DNA from: an uncultured Acidimicrobiales bacterium | Lineage (GTDB): Bacteria; Actinomycetota; Acidimicrobiia; Acidimicrobiales; Bin134 | DNA: 64,000 bases | Assembly: GCA_951813325.1 (NCBI GenBank) | Contig: OX638350.1 | Span: 2,585,954-2,649,953, forward strand | Direction: 5' to 3' | In this document: piece by piece, positions 17,899 through 25,779 of the stretch | How the letters are laid out: the number at the start of each line of letters is the position of its first letter | Position numbering within the stretch: the stretch's first letter is position 1 | Program-made: the position numbers and the translations under genes | Notes under the pieces: model-generated | The model's input: the letters and a program-made list of their open reading frames with translations, nothing else | Told to the model about the DNA's origin: nothing | Databases searched by the model: none

Positions 17899-19328
17899 GC
17901 GATCGTCCTTTCTGATTGATCTTGCAATTCGGGCGCTCTCGCGCCGGCACCGCGGCAGTGATCCAGCGCGAGGCGGGCCGCCTGTGTGCCGGAGCGGACG
18001 GCGCCCTCCATGGTCGCCGGCCACCCGGTATCGGTCCACGCTCCGGCCAAGAACAGACCGTCGATGGCGGTGGTCGGACCGGGACGAAGCCGCCGGGTGC
18101 CGGGACGGCCGGCGAAGGTTGCCCGGTGCTCTCGGGTAACCACGGCATCCAGCAATTCGGCTTCGGCGGAGAGCGGGAAAAGGTCGGCGAGCGCCGACCG
18201 ATAGCGCTCGATTATCTCAGCAGGACGGTCGCCGATCTCGTCGAAGGCCGCTGACTGCGACACGGCCACAACCTGCTCGTCCCCGTTGTTGGCACCACTG
18301 GGCTTTCCCCCGGCCCAGTGGGCGGCCTCGGTGCGGTCGAACACGAACTGCACCGGCGAGTCAAGAGCTGCGGTGAACGGCACGTCCATGATCTGGCGGT
18401 CGAACACGAAATGCACGTTGAGGATGGGTGAAATTCCCAGGTCGGCCAGCTCGGACTGCCGGGCCACGGTGTCAGGCGGCACCAGATCGCCCACGACATC
18501 GTGAGGCACGGCGAGGATCACCGCGCCGGCATCCATCCGCTGTCCGCCGGCGGCCAGCGAAGGGCCGTGGCCCACGGCTTCCACTTGGGCTTGGAGCCGG
18601 ATGCTGCCGCCCTGGGCGGTGATCACCGCGGCGGCGGCATCGCCGTGGAGGGCCGACAGCGGAACCCGAGCCCAGCCCAGATCGGCGGAATCGGCATCGT
18701 CCAAGAGCCCGGTGCGGAACACCCTTGCCGCCAGGCTCAAAGAGGCGTCGTCGGCCCTCAGGTTCACGGTGGGCAAGCAGATCAAGTCCCAAAGACCGGC
18801 AATGGCCTGATCGGTCTCGCCCCGGAATCGAAGCCACCCCCCGAAGCTCGTCTCGTCGGTGTCCGAGTCGTCGGGATCAAGGCGGCGCAGGGCCAGCGCG
18901 GTGCGAACCGCCCGCAGGCGATCGGCCAGCGAGAGCGGGCTGTAGCGCAGAAGCGACCGGGCCAGATGCAGGGGGGCCGGCGCGCCGGTGCGAGAGAGGC
19001 GCGCCGGGCGGCGGCCGGGACGCATCACCGGTACCGACAGCCGGGGCTGCTCGGCTACATGGTGGGCCACGCCCAAGCGATCCAGAAAGGCCCGGTACTC
19101 GGCGCAGCACCGCATGAACACGTGCTGGCCGTTGTCGTACCAGCGTCCGTTGCGCTGGAACGACCAGGTGGCCCCGCCCAACCGGGGGGCCCGCTCATAC
19201 AGCGTCACCTGCGCTCCGCCGTCGGCCGCGGCTACCGCCGCGGCCAAACCGGCCAAACCTCCTCCGACCACTGTGATCTTCGGCATCGCACCGGCATCGG
19301 TCGTCTTGTCGGATACCGCAGAGATCAT
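17895..19328 (-). CDS. hpnE: Hydroxysqualene dehydroxylase HpnE
   Basis: FAD-dependent amine oxidase-fold protein of 477 residues that reduces hydroxysqualene to squalene. The N-terminal dinucleotide motif is VVGGGLAGLAAAVAAADGG, followed by LGGATWSF and DNGQHVF typical of HpnE. The C-terminal FAD motif is GLFLAGAWTDTGWPATMEGAVRSG. The ATG at 19326-19328 overlaps the hpnD stop as ATGA. Confidence 0.92.
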   Translation of the reverse strand: MISAVSDKTTDAGAMPKITVVGGGLAGLAAAVAAADGGAQVTLYERAPRLGGATWSFQRNGRWYDNGQHVFMRCCAEYRAFLDRLGVAHHVAEQPRLSVPVMRPGRRPARLSRTGAPAPLHLARSLLRYSPLSLADRLRAVRTALALRRLDPDDSDTDETSFGGWLRFRGETDQAIAGLWDLICLPTVNLRADDASLSLAARVFRTGLLDDADSADLGWARVPLSALHGDAAAAVITAQGGSIRLQAQVEAVGHGPSLAAGGQRMDAGAVILAVPHDVVGDLVPPDTVARQSELADLGISPILNVHFVFDRQIMDVPFTAALDSPVQFVFDRTEAAHWAGGKPSGANNGDEQVVAVSQSAAFDEIGDRPAEIIERYRSALADLFPLSAEAELLDAVVTREHRATFAGRPGTRRLRPGPTTAIDGLFLAGAWTDTGWPATMEGAVRSGTQAARLALDHCRGAGARAPELQDQSERTIA

Positions 19329-20179
19329 GGGGCAACTCCAACCAGGCTGCGGATGGCCACCCAGGCCTTTTCCCTGGTGGAAAGCGACAATCGACCCTCG
19401 AGCACAGCTGTGGGCGCAGCCACGATACGGGCCAGCAGCCGGTGGTAGATCCCGGCCATCGCCCCGGTACAGGCCCTGCTGCGGTGATCCAGCATCTTGA
19501 GCAGATTCAGCCCCTCGGCAAAGCGCCGCTCAGCCCGCTCCGCCTCGAACAACACCAGAGCGCCCACCGCATCGATCGGCCCGGTCAGGTCGGGAGAGCA
19601 GCCAAACTGCTCGATGTCGGCGGCGGGCAGGTAGACCCGGCCCATGCCCCGGTCCTCCACGATGTCGCGCAGGATGTTGGTGAGCTGAAGGCCAACGCCC
19701 AGCACATCGGCCAGCTCGCCGGCCTCTTCGGCATCGCCGGTGGTACCGAACACTCCCAAAGACAGGCGGCCCACCGATCCGGCCACCAGCCGGCAATACT
19801 GCTCGGTGTCTTCGATGGTGGCGTACACCTTCCCCACCGCGTCCTGCTCGCATCCGTCGACGATCTCGTTCAGCGCGGCCACCGGGATGGGGAATCGGTC
19901 GATGGCGTGGCGCAGCCCTACCAGCACCGGATCTTCAGAATCGCTCAGGCCGCCGTCGGCCAGGGTGTCGATGTCGGCCCGCAACTCGGCCAGTCGGACA
20001 AGCTTCTCGTCTCGCGGAAGCGGGCCGTCGCCCACGTCGTCGATGCGCCGGGCCATGGCATACAACGCGGACATGGCCAGGCGCTTCGGCTTGGGCAGCA
20101 GCCGGATGCCGTAGGAGAAGTTGCGGGCCTCGCTCCGGGTGATCTCCTCGCACCGCTGGTAGGCGTCGACTGCCCTCAT
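19325..20179 (-). CDS. hpnD: Presqualene diphosphate synthase HpnD
   Basis: Squalene/phytoene synthase family protein of 284 residues that condenses two FPP to presqualene diphosphate. It carries both Asp-rich motifs: ARRIDDVGDG and LTNILRDIVEDRGMGRVYLP. Start ATG 20177-20179 (MRAVDAYQRCEEITR) is five bases after GGAGG and overlaps the hpnC stop as ATGA. Confidence 0.92.
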   Translation of the reverse strand: MRAVDAYQRCEEITRSEARNFSYGIRLLPKPKRLAMSALYAMARRIDDVGDGPLPRDEKLVRLAELRADIDTLADGGLSDSEDPVLVGLRHAIDRFPIPVAALNEIVDGCEQDAVGKVYATIEDTEQYCRLVAGSVGRLSLGVFGTTGDAEEAGELADVLGVGLQLTNILRDIVEDRGMGRVYLPAADIEQFGCSPDLTGPIDAVGALVLFEAERAERRFAEGLNLLKMLDHRSRACTGAMAGIYHRLLARIVAAPTAVLEGRLSLSTREKAWVAIRSLVGVAP

Positions 20180-21078
20180 CCTCTCCTCCATCGGGCCGCG
20201 GCGTTCCGCGCGGCTCGAACCGCTTTGGCCTCGGTCACCTGGCGAGGGGCGACCAGCCGAACCGCATGAGCCGCGGTTCGGACCTTTGTGGGGGTCCGCA
20301 GCTTTCTCAGCACGTCGTAGCCGGCCCCGGCAATGGCATCCAACGCGGCAAATCCCCCGGCGGCGTAGCCGGCCACCATCACCTTGGCCCACCCGTTGAG
20401 CGAGGCCACCAGCGGGTCGCCCCGGCTCAGCAGCCCGCGGGCGGTGTCGCACTGGTGGGCCACCAGCCTGCGGAGCTGCCCAGACGCCCGGTGCGCCCCA
20501 AGATCTTCCTCCGCCACGCCGAAGCGGGTCATCTCGTCGGCGGGGAGATATATGCGGTCCTTCTCGGTGTAGTCCTCGCCAATGTCCTGAAGGTGCTCGA
20601 CTAGTTGCAGGCCAGTGCATACCGCATCGCTGAGGGCGATGCGCTCGGGGGTGGCGGCATCGAACACCGCCAGCACCAGACGTCCCACTGGGTTGGCCGA
20701 GAGCGCGCAGTACTCGGCCAATTCGGCCTGTGTCCGATAGCGGTGCTTGCGCTGATCGAGCCGGTTGGCCCCGATGAGCGCCAGAAACGGCTCATCGTCG
20801 AGATCCAGCTCGGCGAGGATGGACGTGAGCTGGATCATCACCGGGTGGGTGGCATGACCGGTGCGGGCTCGGCCGAGCTCGGTCTCAATCCAGTCCAACG
20901 CGGCCAAGCGGTCGCCGCCATATTCGTCTCCGATATCGTCCACCAGTCGGGCGAACCCGTAGACGGCCAGCAGATGGGCGCGGGGACGCGCCGGTAGAGC
21001 CCTCATCGCAACCGGGAAGTTCTCGCTTCGGCTCTGGGCCATGATCGAATTCAAATCGAACCCGATGTCGGTCTGCAC
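20176..21078 (-). CDS. hpnC: Hydroxysqualene synthase HpnC
   Basis: Squalene/phytoene synthase family protein of 300 residues that converts presqualene diphosphate to hydroxysqualene. Asp-rich motifs are FARLVDDIGDEYGG and EHLQDIGEDYTEKDRIYLP; SENFPVAMRALP near the N-terminus is typical of HpnC. The start is set at GTG 21076-21078 (MQTDIGFDLNSIM). A longer reading to 21222 would run through the promoter and operators, so it is rejected. First gene of the hopanoid operon. Confidence 0.9.
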   Translation of the reverse strand: MQTDIGFDLNSIMAQSRSENFPVAMRALPARPRAHLLAVYGFARLVDDIGDEYGGDRLAALDWIETELGRARTGHATHPVMIQLTSILAELDLDDEPFLALIGANRLDQRKHRYRTQAELAEYCALSANPVGRLVLAVFDAATPERIALSDAVCTGLQLVEHLQDIGEDYTEKDRIYLPADEMTRFGVAEEDLGAHRASGQLRRLVAHQCDTARGLLSRGDPLVASLNGWAKVMVAGYAAGGFAALDAIAGAGYDVLRKLRTPTKVRTAAHAVRLVAPRQVTEAKAVRAARNAAARWRRG

Positions 21079-21155
21079 AACGCCCCCCGCTGTGGCTCGA
21101 TTGCCAGGGCTAACCCACTGGTCAGCGGGCTGGTCGCGGCATTCTAAACTTTGCT

Positions 21156-21170
21156 GTGACCAGTGGTCAC
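21156..21170. promoter_or_regulatory. Palindromic operator 1 upstream of hpnC
   Basis: Perfect inverted repeat with 7-base arms, GTGACCA-G-TGGTCAC. Its centre is about 33 bp, or three helical turns, from the second copy at 21189-21204. It overlaps the -35 region of a possible secondary promoter whose -10 would be TAGAAT (minus strand, 21141-21146). It is a likely binding site for the MerR-TetR hybrid regulator encoded just upstream. Confidence 0.65.
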
Positions 21171-21188
21171 TTTTTTGCGAACAATAAA

Positions 21189-21204
21189 GTGACCATTGGG
21201 TCAT
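21189..21204. promoter_or_regulatory. Palindromic operator 2 upstream of hpnC
   Basis: GTGACCATTGGGTCAT, an imperfect copy of operator 1 that shares the GTGACC half-site. It lies right after the -10 hexamer of the main predicted promoter and would cover the transcription start, a position suited to repression. Confidence 0.6.
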
Positions 21205-21207
21205 CTT

Positions 21208-21236
21208 TTTGTACGCGCTCAATCCGGGGCTGTCAA
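21208..21236 (-). promoter_or_regulatory. Near-consensus promoter of the hopanoid operon
   Basis: Read on the minus strand: TTGACA (21231-21236), a 17-base spacer, then TACAAA (21208-21213). The -35 lies inside the last codons of the regulator gene. The predicted start site falls in operator 2. The exact -35 and optimal spacing make this one of the clearest promoter matches in the window. Confidence 0.6.
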
Positions 21237-22013
21237 GGCATTGACGGCATCGGGATCGTCGAAGTTGGGACGATCGGCGAAACGACCCATGAGACCCTCG
21301 GCAAAAATGTGGGCGATGGCGTCCATGATAAGGGCGCCGGCGAGTCGGTGGCCCCGGGGATCGTCGGACAAGGCCTCGCCGAGACGCTCGGCTAGTCGCC
21401 AGAACACCCGTTGGGCGGCCGCGGCGTGCTCCACTTGGCCCTGCACCGAGCGTTTGGCCACTTCAAGCATGATGGGCAGGCCGGGAAGCAGGGTCTGGGC
21501 CAGACGACGGGTGAGCTCCTCCCGGCTCAGGCCGATTTGGCCGTCGATCGCGGCCGCGAAGTTCTCGGCCGTGCTGTCCACCACCGCTTCCACCGCCTGA
21601 AAGAACAGGTCTTGCTTTGAGCGGAAATAGCGATAGAAGGTTCCCTTGGCCACACCAGCTTGAGCGCAGATATCGGCCACGCTCACCTCTGTGTAGCCCC
21701 TCAAGGCGAACTCCTGGATAGCCACGTCCCGCAACTGCTCGCTGCTGTCGGTCAAGTTGGCCACGTCGGCGTGGTCGGGATTCTCGGCGTCCATGATCTG
21801 GGCAATGTGGCGCAGCGGCAGGCGGTGTCGCTCTCGCAGATCCCTTATCCGCTCCACCGCTTCGGCGTGGCGCTGGCTGTACAGAAAACGGTTGGCCGCG
21901 GCTCGGCGGGGCGCGGGCAAAAGACCCATCCGCCGGTAGTGGTGGATGGAGGCAGCCGGCACACCGGTGCGGGCGATCAGCTCGCTGATGGGGAACTCGC
22001 CGGGAGCGCCCAT
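21219..22013 (-). CDS. MerR-TetR hybrid transcriptional regulator
   Basis: 264-residue regulator with two DNA-binding modules. Residues 1-75 are MerR-like: ISELIARTGVPAASIHHYRRMGLLPAPRR, then LRHIAQIMD. Residues about 88-140 are a TetR helix-turn-helix: GYTEVSVADICAQAGVAKGTFYRYFRSKQDLF. The C-terminal part should bind a ligand and dimerise. It ends at the hopanoid promoter and its operators, so it probably controls the hpn operon and perhaps itself. Ligand unknown. Start ATG 22011-22013. Confidence 0.85.
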   Translation of the reverse strand: MGAPGEFPISELIARTGVPAASIHHYRRMGLLPAPRRAAANRFLYSQRHAEAVERIRDLRERHRLPLRHIAQIMDAENPDHADVANLTDSSEQLRDVAIQEFALRGYTEVSVADICAQAGVAKGTFYRYFRSKQDLFFQAVEAVVDSTAENFAAAIDGQIGLSREELTRRLAQTLLPGLPIMLEVAKRSVQGQVEHAAAAQRVFWRLAERLGEALSDDPRGHRLAGALIMDAIAHIFAEGLMGRFADRPNFDDPDAVNALTAPD

Positions 22014-22088
22014 GCCTCCACTCTTATTCGCTGGGCTGCTCTACGCCAGCGCGCCGAGGAAATCGCGTCCGCGAATCCAAGAAAGCCC

Positions 22089-23291
22089 CTATTCTTCCTC
22101 GGCAATTTTGATCGCCTCGTCGAAGCTTGTGCCCTGCTCGATGAGGTTGCGGTACTTCATCACGTGGCGGGGCCGGTTGAAGCCGAGCACACCGACCAGG
22201 CGGCCGGCCCGGCCGTAGAGGGCGGCGAACCGCCGGTCCTCGGTCGATCCGGTGATGATGCGCACCTCGTCGTCGGGCCGGGCCCGGCCGGCAAGTTGAA
22301 TCTTGCGGTCGTACTGGTCGCTCCAGAACCACGGCACCGGGCTGTAGGGCTGGGCCTCGTCGTCGGAGACCAGCAAGCGGCGCACCGCGTGCTGGCCCTG
22401 CTCGATGGCGTTGTCCCAGTGCTCGACCCGCATGGTCTCGCCGAACAGGCGGTTGGGCCACCGGGCCACGTCACCGGCAGCGGCGATGCCGGGGGCGGCC
22501 AAGCAGGTCTCGTCGCACACCACGCCGCTGTCCAACTCCAATCCCGAGCCTTCCAGCCACTCGGTGTTGGGGATAACCCCGATGCCCACCACCACCACGT
22601 CGGCATCCACCGTCGTTCCGTCGCTCAAGTTCACCCGCTCCACCCGGCCGTGGCCGTCGAATCCGTCGACGCCCACTCCGAGCCGCAGATCCACCCCGTT
22701 GTCCCGGTGGACGTCAGCACACACCGTGCCGACCTCTGTTCCCAGGACGCGGCCCAAAGGCACCGGCAGGGCCTCGACAACCGTCACTTCCAAACCCCAG
22801 CCTCGGGCAGTGGCCGCCACCTCGGCACCAATAAACCCGGCGCCCACCACCGCCACCCGCTGGGGGGAAGCCTCCAGCTCGGCGCGTATGGCCAGGCAGT
22901 CGTCCAAGCCCCGCAAGGTGTAGATGCCGTCGAGTCCGCCGCTGGGCAACTCCCGGCAGCGGGCCCCGGTGGCGATGAGGACGCCGTCGGCAGTGACCGC
23001 GGATCCGTCGTCAAGGGTGACGGTGCGGCGGGCGACGTCAAGCCCTACCGCCCGACGGCCCAACCGCCAGTCGGCGTCCAAATCCTGGAGTGCATCGTCG
23101 TCGGACAGCGCGATGCGGCCTGGCTCCCAGTCTCCGGCGAGAAGCTGCTTGGACAGGGGAGGCCGGTCGTAGGGCTGGTGGGGCTCATCACCGACGATGG
23201 TGATGGTCCCGTCGAATCCGTCTCGCCGCAGCGTCTCCGCTGCCCGGGTCCCGGCCAGCGACGCTCCGACGATTGCTAGAGAACGCAGCAG
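22089..23291 (-). CDS. FAD-dependent ferredoxin reductase (probable CTG start)
   Basis: Passes electrons from NAD(P)H to a small ferredoxin. The 400-residue reading has an N-terminal FAD motif IVGASLAGTRAAETLRRDG, PYDRPPLSKQLL, the NAD motif VVGAGFIGAEVAATARGWG and the second FAD motif PGIAAAGDVARWPN. The FAD-binding N-terminus is in frame but has no ATG, GTG or TTG before the fold begins. The best start is CTG 23289-23291, seven bases after GAGGAG in the end of the ferredoxin gene. A TTG at 23079-23081 would remove the FAD fold. Confidence 0.83.
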   Translation of the reverse strand: MLRSLAIVGASLAGTRAAETLRRDGFDGTITIVGDEPHQPYDRPPLSKQLLAGDWEPGRIALSDDDALQDLDADWRLGRRAVGLDVARRTVTLDDGSAVTADGVLIATGARCRELPSGGLDGIYTLRGLDDCLAIRAELEASPQRVAVVGAGFIGAEVAATARGWGLEVTVVEALPVPLGRVLGTEVGTVCADVHRDNGVDLRLGVGVDGFDGHGRVERVNLSDGTTVDADVVVVGIGVIPNTEWLEGSGLELDSGVVCDETCLAAPGIAAAGDVARWPNRLFGETMRVEHWDNAIEQGQHAVRRLLVSDDEAQPYSPVPWFWSDQYDRKIQLAGRARPDDEVRIITGSTEDRRFAALYGRAGRLVGVLGFNRPRHVMKYRNLIEQGTSFDEAIKIAEEE

Positions 23292-23295
23292 GCGG

Positions 23296-23496
23296 CTACT
23301 CCTCGGCGACGGCGATGGCCTGCTTGGGGCAGCGCTGGACTGCCTCGTTCACTCGCTCCCGGGCGTCATCTCCCGGGGTCTCGTCCAGCAGGTACAAGAA
23401 GTCGTCGTCGCGCACCTCGAAAATGTCAGGAGCGACCTGCATGCAAATGGCGTTGCTCTCGCACAGGTCGTAGTCCACGACCACCTGGTAACCCAT
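23296..23496 (-). CDS. Small [3Fe-4S]/[4Fe-4S] ferredoxin
   Basis: 66-residue ferredoxin of the cytochrome P450 / Rieske partner type. The cluster region is LCESNAICMQVAPDIF, with CxxNxxC in place of the full four-Cys set, plus CPKQA near the C-terminus. That spacing suggests a [3Fe-4S] cluster. Start ATG 23494-23496 (MGYQVVVDYDLCE) follows GGGAGG. It is four bases upstream of its reductase. No P450 gene lies in the window, so the terminal oxygenase must be elsewhere. Confidence 0.88.
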   Translation of the reverse strand: MGYQVVVDYDLCESNAICMQVAPDIFEVRDDDFLYLLDETPGDDARERVNEAVQRCPKQAIAVAEE

Positions 23497-23587
23497 CGGA
23501 TCCTCCCATCTCCCAAAAAGACACCCCGACCCTACCCAACCAGCCCCCACCCCGTCACCATCGAGCTAGTGAACAAGGCGGGAATGC

Positions 23588-23875
23588 TCAGGGGAGGATG
23601 TCGTGACCGCCCACTTGCAGCCAAACCACATGCCGCTTGCCAGAGATCTGCTCCGACCCCCAGGCGAATGTGGCTCGCCCATTGGGCGCCCAAGACATTT
23701 CGTAGACATCGGATGCGCCCACCACCTTCTTGGCCCGTAGACCAGGGCGGAACCAGTCGAGATAGCCTTCTTCAATCTCCCGAAGGTCGGCAACGAAGGC
23801 CCTCAAGCTGCTCCTGAGCTGGGCAGCTTGAGCTTGGTCAAGATTTCTCAGCCCGCGCCGGAACGCCGGCTTCAT
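23588..23875 (-). CDS. Probable RelE-type toxin
   Basis: 95-residue basic protein. The C-terminal half (GLRAKKVVGASDVYEMSW, then GRATFAWG and HVVWLQVGGHDIL) matches the pattern of RelE-superfamily ribonucleases: a strand with E, an aromatic F/W strand and a final GxHDI. A GTG at 23888-23890 could add five residues. It follows a small acidic ORF at 23911-24117 by about 35 bases, as in antitoxin-toxin pairs. Assignment is by pattern only. Confidence 0.5.
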   Translation of the reverse strand: MKPAFRRGLRNLDQAQAAQLRSSLRAFVADLREIEEGYLDWFRPGLRAKKVVGASDVYEMSWAPNGRATFAWGSEQISGKRHVVWLQVGGHDILP

Positions 23876-23910
23876 CGCGTATGCGGGCACCGCAAATGGA
23901 GCGTGTGATG

Positions 23911-24117
23911 CTAGTCAGGGGCTGCGTCGTTCAGATGCGCGTCGACAGCAGCCAGAAAGTCTTCGGAGCTGGCATGAAATGTGCTATCAGAGAGGTCGGC
24001 GGCAGGCCCCTTACCGGTGTCGGTGTCAATATCAGCCACCGTGAGCGCATCGGGCTGCGATTCTCTGCGCTGCTTTCGGCTCGAAGGCAACCAATGACGC
24101 AAGCTTGTAAGAGCCAT
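23911..24117 (-). CDS. Candidate antitoxin of the RelE-like toxin
   Basis: 68-residue protein, MALTSLRHWLPSSRKQ at the start and an acidic tail with SSEDFLAAVDAHLND. The basic N-terminus and acidic C-terminus fit an antitoxin, but no known DNA-binding fold is recognised. ATG 24115-24117 is preceded by GGAGGA at good spacing. Its role is inferred from the adjacent toxin-like gene. Confidence 0.42.
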   Translation of the reverse strand: MALTSLRHWLPSSRKQRRESQPDALTVADIDTDTGKGPAADLSDSTFHASSEDFLAAVDAHLNDAAPD

Positions 24118-24241
24118 CAGCAGTCCTCCGAGGTGAACACCGGATCCCACTTTACCCAGTCAGTGACCGAATGCGACTGGCTGTCTGCTCCCCGCCCGCA
24201 ATCACTGAACCCAACACAAGGGGGTTCACCCTCGAAAACGG

Positions 24242-24577
24242 CTACAGGCAGTGGTGTTGGGTGTAGGTACGGATTTCTTGGCGGGCTTGGGCGACGGCTT
24301 CTTCGAGGTCGAAGGCTCGGCGGAACAATTCGCGGAGGTCTTCGATCTCGTCGATCTCCCGGGAGGCGTTGGCCACGGTGGTGGCCGCGTCATGGATGTC
24401 AGGCGGGGCGGCAACCTCAAGGGCGTCCAACTGGGCCAAGCCCTCCTCGCCTTCCGCCGGCCGCATCCCCACCCCATCTTCAGCCAGCTCGCAGAACGCC
24501 ACGATGTCACCCTTTTCCTCGCCGCCGCATGCAACTGCCCCCAACAACAGCACCAGCAAAAGCGACAAGCCCCGCAT
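24242..24577 (-). CDS. Small secreted lipoprotein
   Basis: 111 residues beginning MRGLSLLLVLLLGAVACGG. This is a lipoprotein signal peptide with a hydrophobic core and lipidation Cys at residue 17, so the mature protein is tethered outside the membrane. The remainder is acidic and mostly helical (EIDEIEDLRELFRRAFDLEEAV), with a second Cys in VAFCELAED and one at the C-terminus. No family recognised. An upstream in-frame ATG at 24619 is less likely because it would displace the signal peptide. Confidence 0.6.
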   Translation of the reverse strand: MRGLSLLLVLLLGAVACGGEEKGDIVAFCELAEDGVGMRPAEGEEGLAQLDALEVAAPPDIHDAATTVANASREIDEIEDLRELFRRAFDLEEAVAQARQEIRTYTQHHCL

Positions 24578-24615
24578 ACACCAATGACAGTAACCACCGA
24601 GGGCGGTGCGTGGAT

Positions 24616-25779
24616 TCATTCAGGCTTGTCGGCGCCCACGATCCACATGGCGTAGTACTGGGCGCCGCCGCCGTAGGCGTGGCCGAAGGCCTTGCGGGCG
24701 CCGTCCACTTGGTGGGCGCCGGCCATGCCCCGAATCTGGAGGGCGGCCTCGGCGAATCGGATCATCCCCGACGCCCCGATCGGATTGGACGACAGCACCC
24801 CGCCTGAGCAGTTCACCGGCAAGTCGCCGCCGTCGAGATGGGTGGCGCCTTGCTCCACCAGCTTCCAGCCGTCGCCGATCTCGCAGAACCCCAGGCTCTC
24901 CAGCCACATGGGCTCATACCACGAGAACGGCACGTACATCTCCACCACGTCGATCTCGGCCCGCCGGTCGGTGATCCCCGCCTGGGCGAACACGTCGTCG
25001 GCGCAGTCCCGACTGGCCCGGGGGTTGACTTCGTCGCGCCCGGGGAAGTTGTTGGCCTCGCTGCGCAAGGCGGTGCCGTGGACCCAGGCCACCGGCTTGG
25101 TCGAGACATCTCCGGCGGCCTCATCGCCCAGCACCAGCGCGCAGGCGCCGTCCGAAGACGGGCAGGTCTCAGAAAACCGAATCGGCTCCCACAGCATGGG
25201 TGACTCCACCACCTGGTCGAAGGTCAGTTCCTTCTGCTGAAGGTGGGCATAGGGGTTGCGCAGCGCATGCTGGCGGTCTTTGAACGCCACCATGCAGCCG
25301 ATCAGCTCGGGGGCATCAGTGCGGGCCATGTACTGGCGGATGATGGGCGAGAAGTAGCCGCCAGCGCCGGCGTTGATCGACACCGAAAACGGCTGGGGCA
25401 GCGACAATGCCCAAGTGGCGTTGGACTCCGACTGCTTCTCGAACCCCAAGGTGAGCACCCGGCGGTGGACACCGGCCTGCACCAGCGAGGCGGCCACCAC
25501 CGCGGTAGACCCGCCCACCGATCCCGCAGTGTGGACCCGCAGCAGCGGCTTGCCCACCGCCCCGAGCGCCTCGGCCAAGAACAGCTCGGGCTGCATGACC
25601 CCTTCAAAGAAGTCGGGGGCCTTGCCCACTACCACCGCGTCGATGTCGTCCCAGCCCAGCTCGGCGTCCTCCAAGGCCCGGTAGGCGGCCTCCCGCACCA
25701 GGCCGGGCAGGGAAACGTCGCCCCGGGTGGTCTGGTACTTGGTCTGGCCGACCCCCAAGACCGCGGTGCGCTCGGCCAT
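24616..25779 (-). CDS. Thiolase-fold lipid-transfer protein, Ltp2-like (subunit A)
   Basis: 387-residue SCP-x/Ltp-type thiolase-fold protein. The usual nucleophile Cys is absent: the loop reads HTAGSVGGSTAVV. The general-base His motif GHPxGAtG is replaced by SSNPIGASG, and the C-terminal Cys loop by GHAYGGGAQYY. Relatives such as Ltp2 work with a DUF35 protein as retro-aldol lyases on acyl-CoA side chains, which fits the DUF35 genes in this operon. The ATG at 25777-25779 overlaps the stop of the next thiolase-fold gene by one base (TAATG). Confidence 0.83.
   Translation of the reverse strand: MAERTAVLGVGQTKYQTTRGDVSLPGLVREAAYRALEDAELGWDDIDAVVVGKAPDFFEGVMQPELFLAEALGAVGKPLLRVHTAGSVGGSTAVVAASLVQAGVHRRVLTLGFEKQSESNATWALSLPQPFSVSINAGAGGYFSPIIRQYMARTDAPELIGCMVAFKDRQHALRNPYAHLQQKELTFDQVVESPMLWEPIRFSETCPSSDGACALVLGDEAAGDVSTKPVAWVHGTALRSEANNFPGRDEVNPRASRDCADDVFAQAGITDRRAEIDVVEMYVPFSWYEPMWLESLGFCEIGDGWKLVEQGATHLDGGDLPVNCSGGVLSSNPIGASGMIRFAEAALQIRGMAGAHQVDGARKAFGHAYGGGAQYYAMWIVGADKPE

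Noticed and set aside
21079-21222. N-terminal extension of HpnC to 21222
   Set aside because: The extra 48 codons run through the promoter and operators and do not resemble the family N-terminus.
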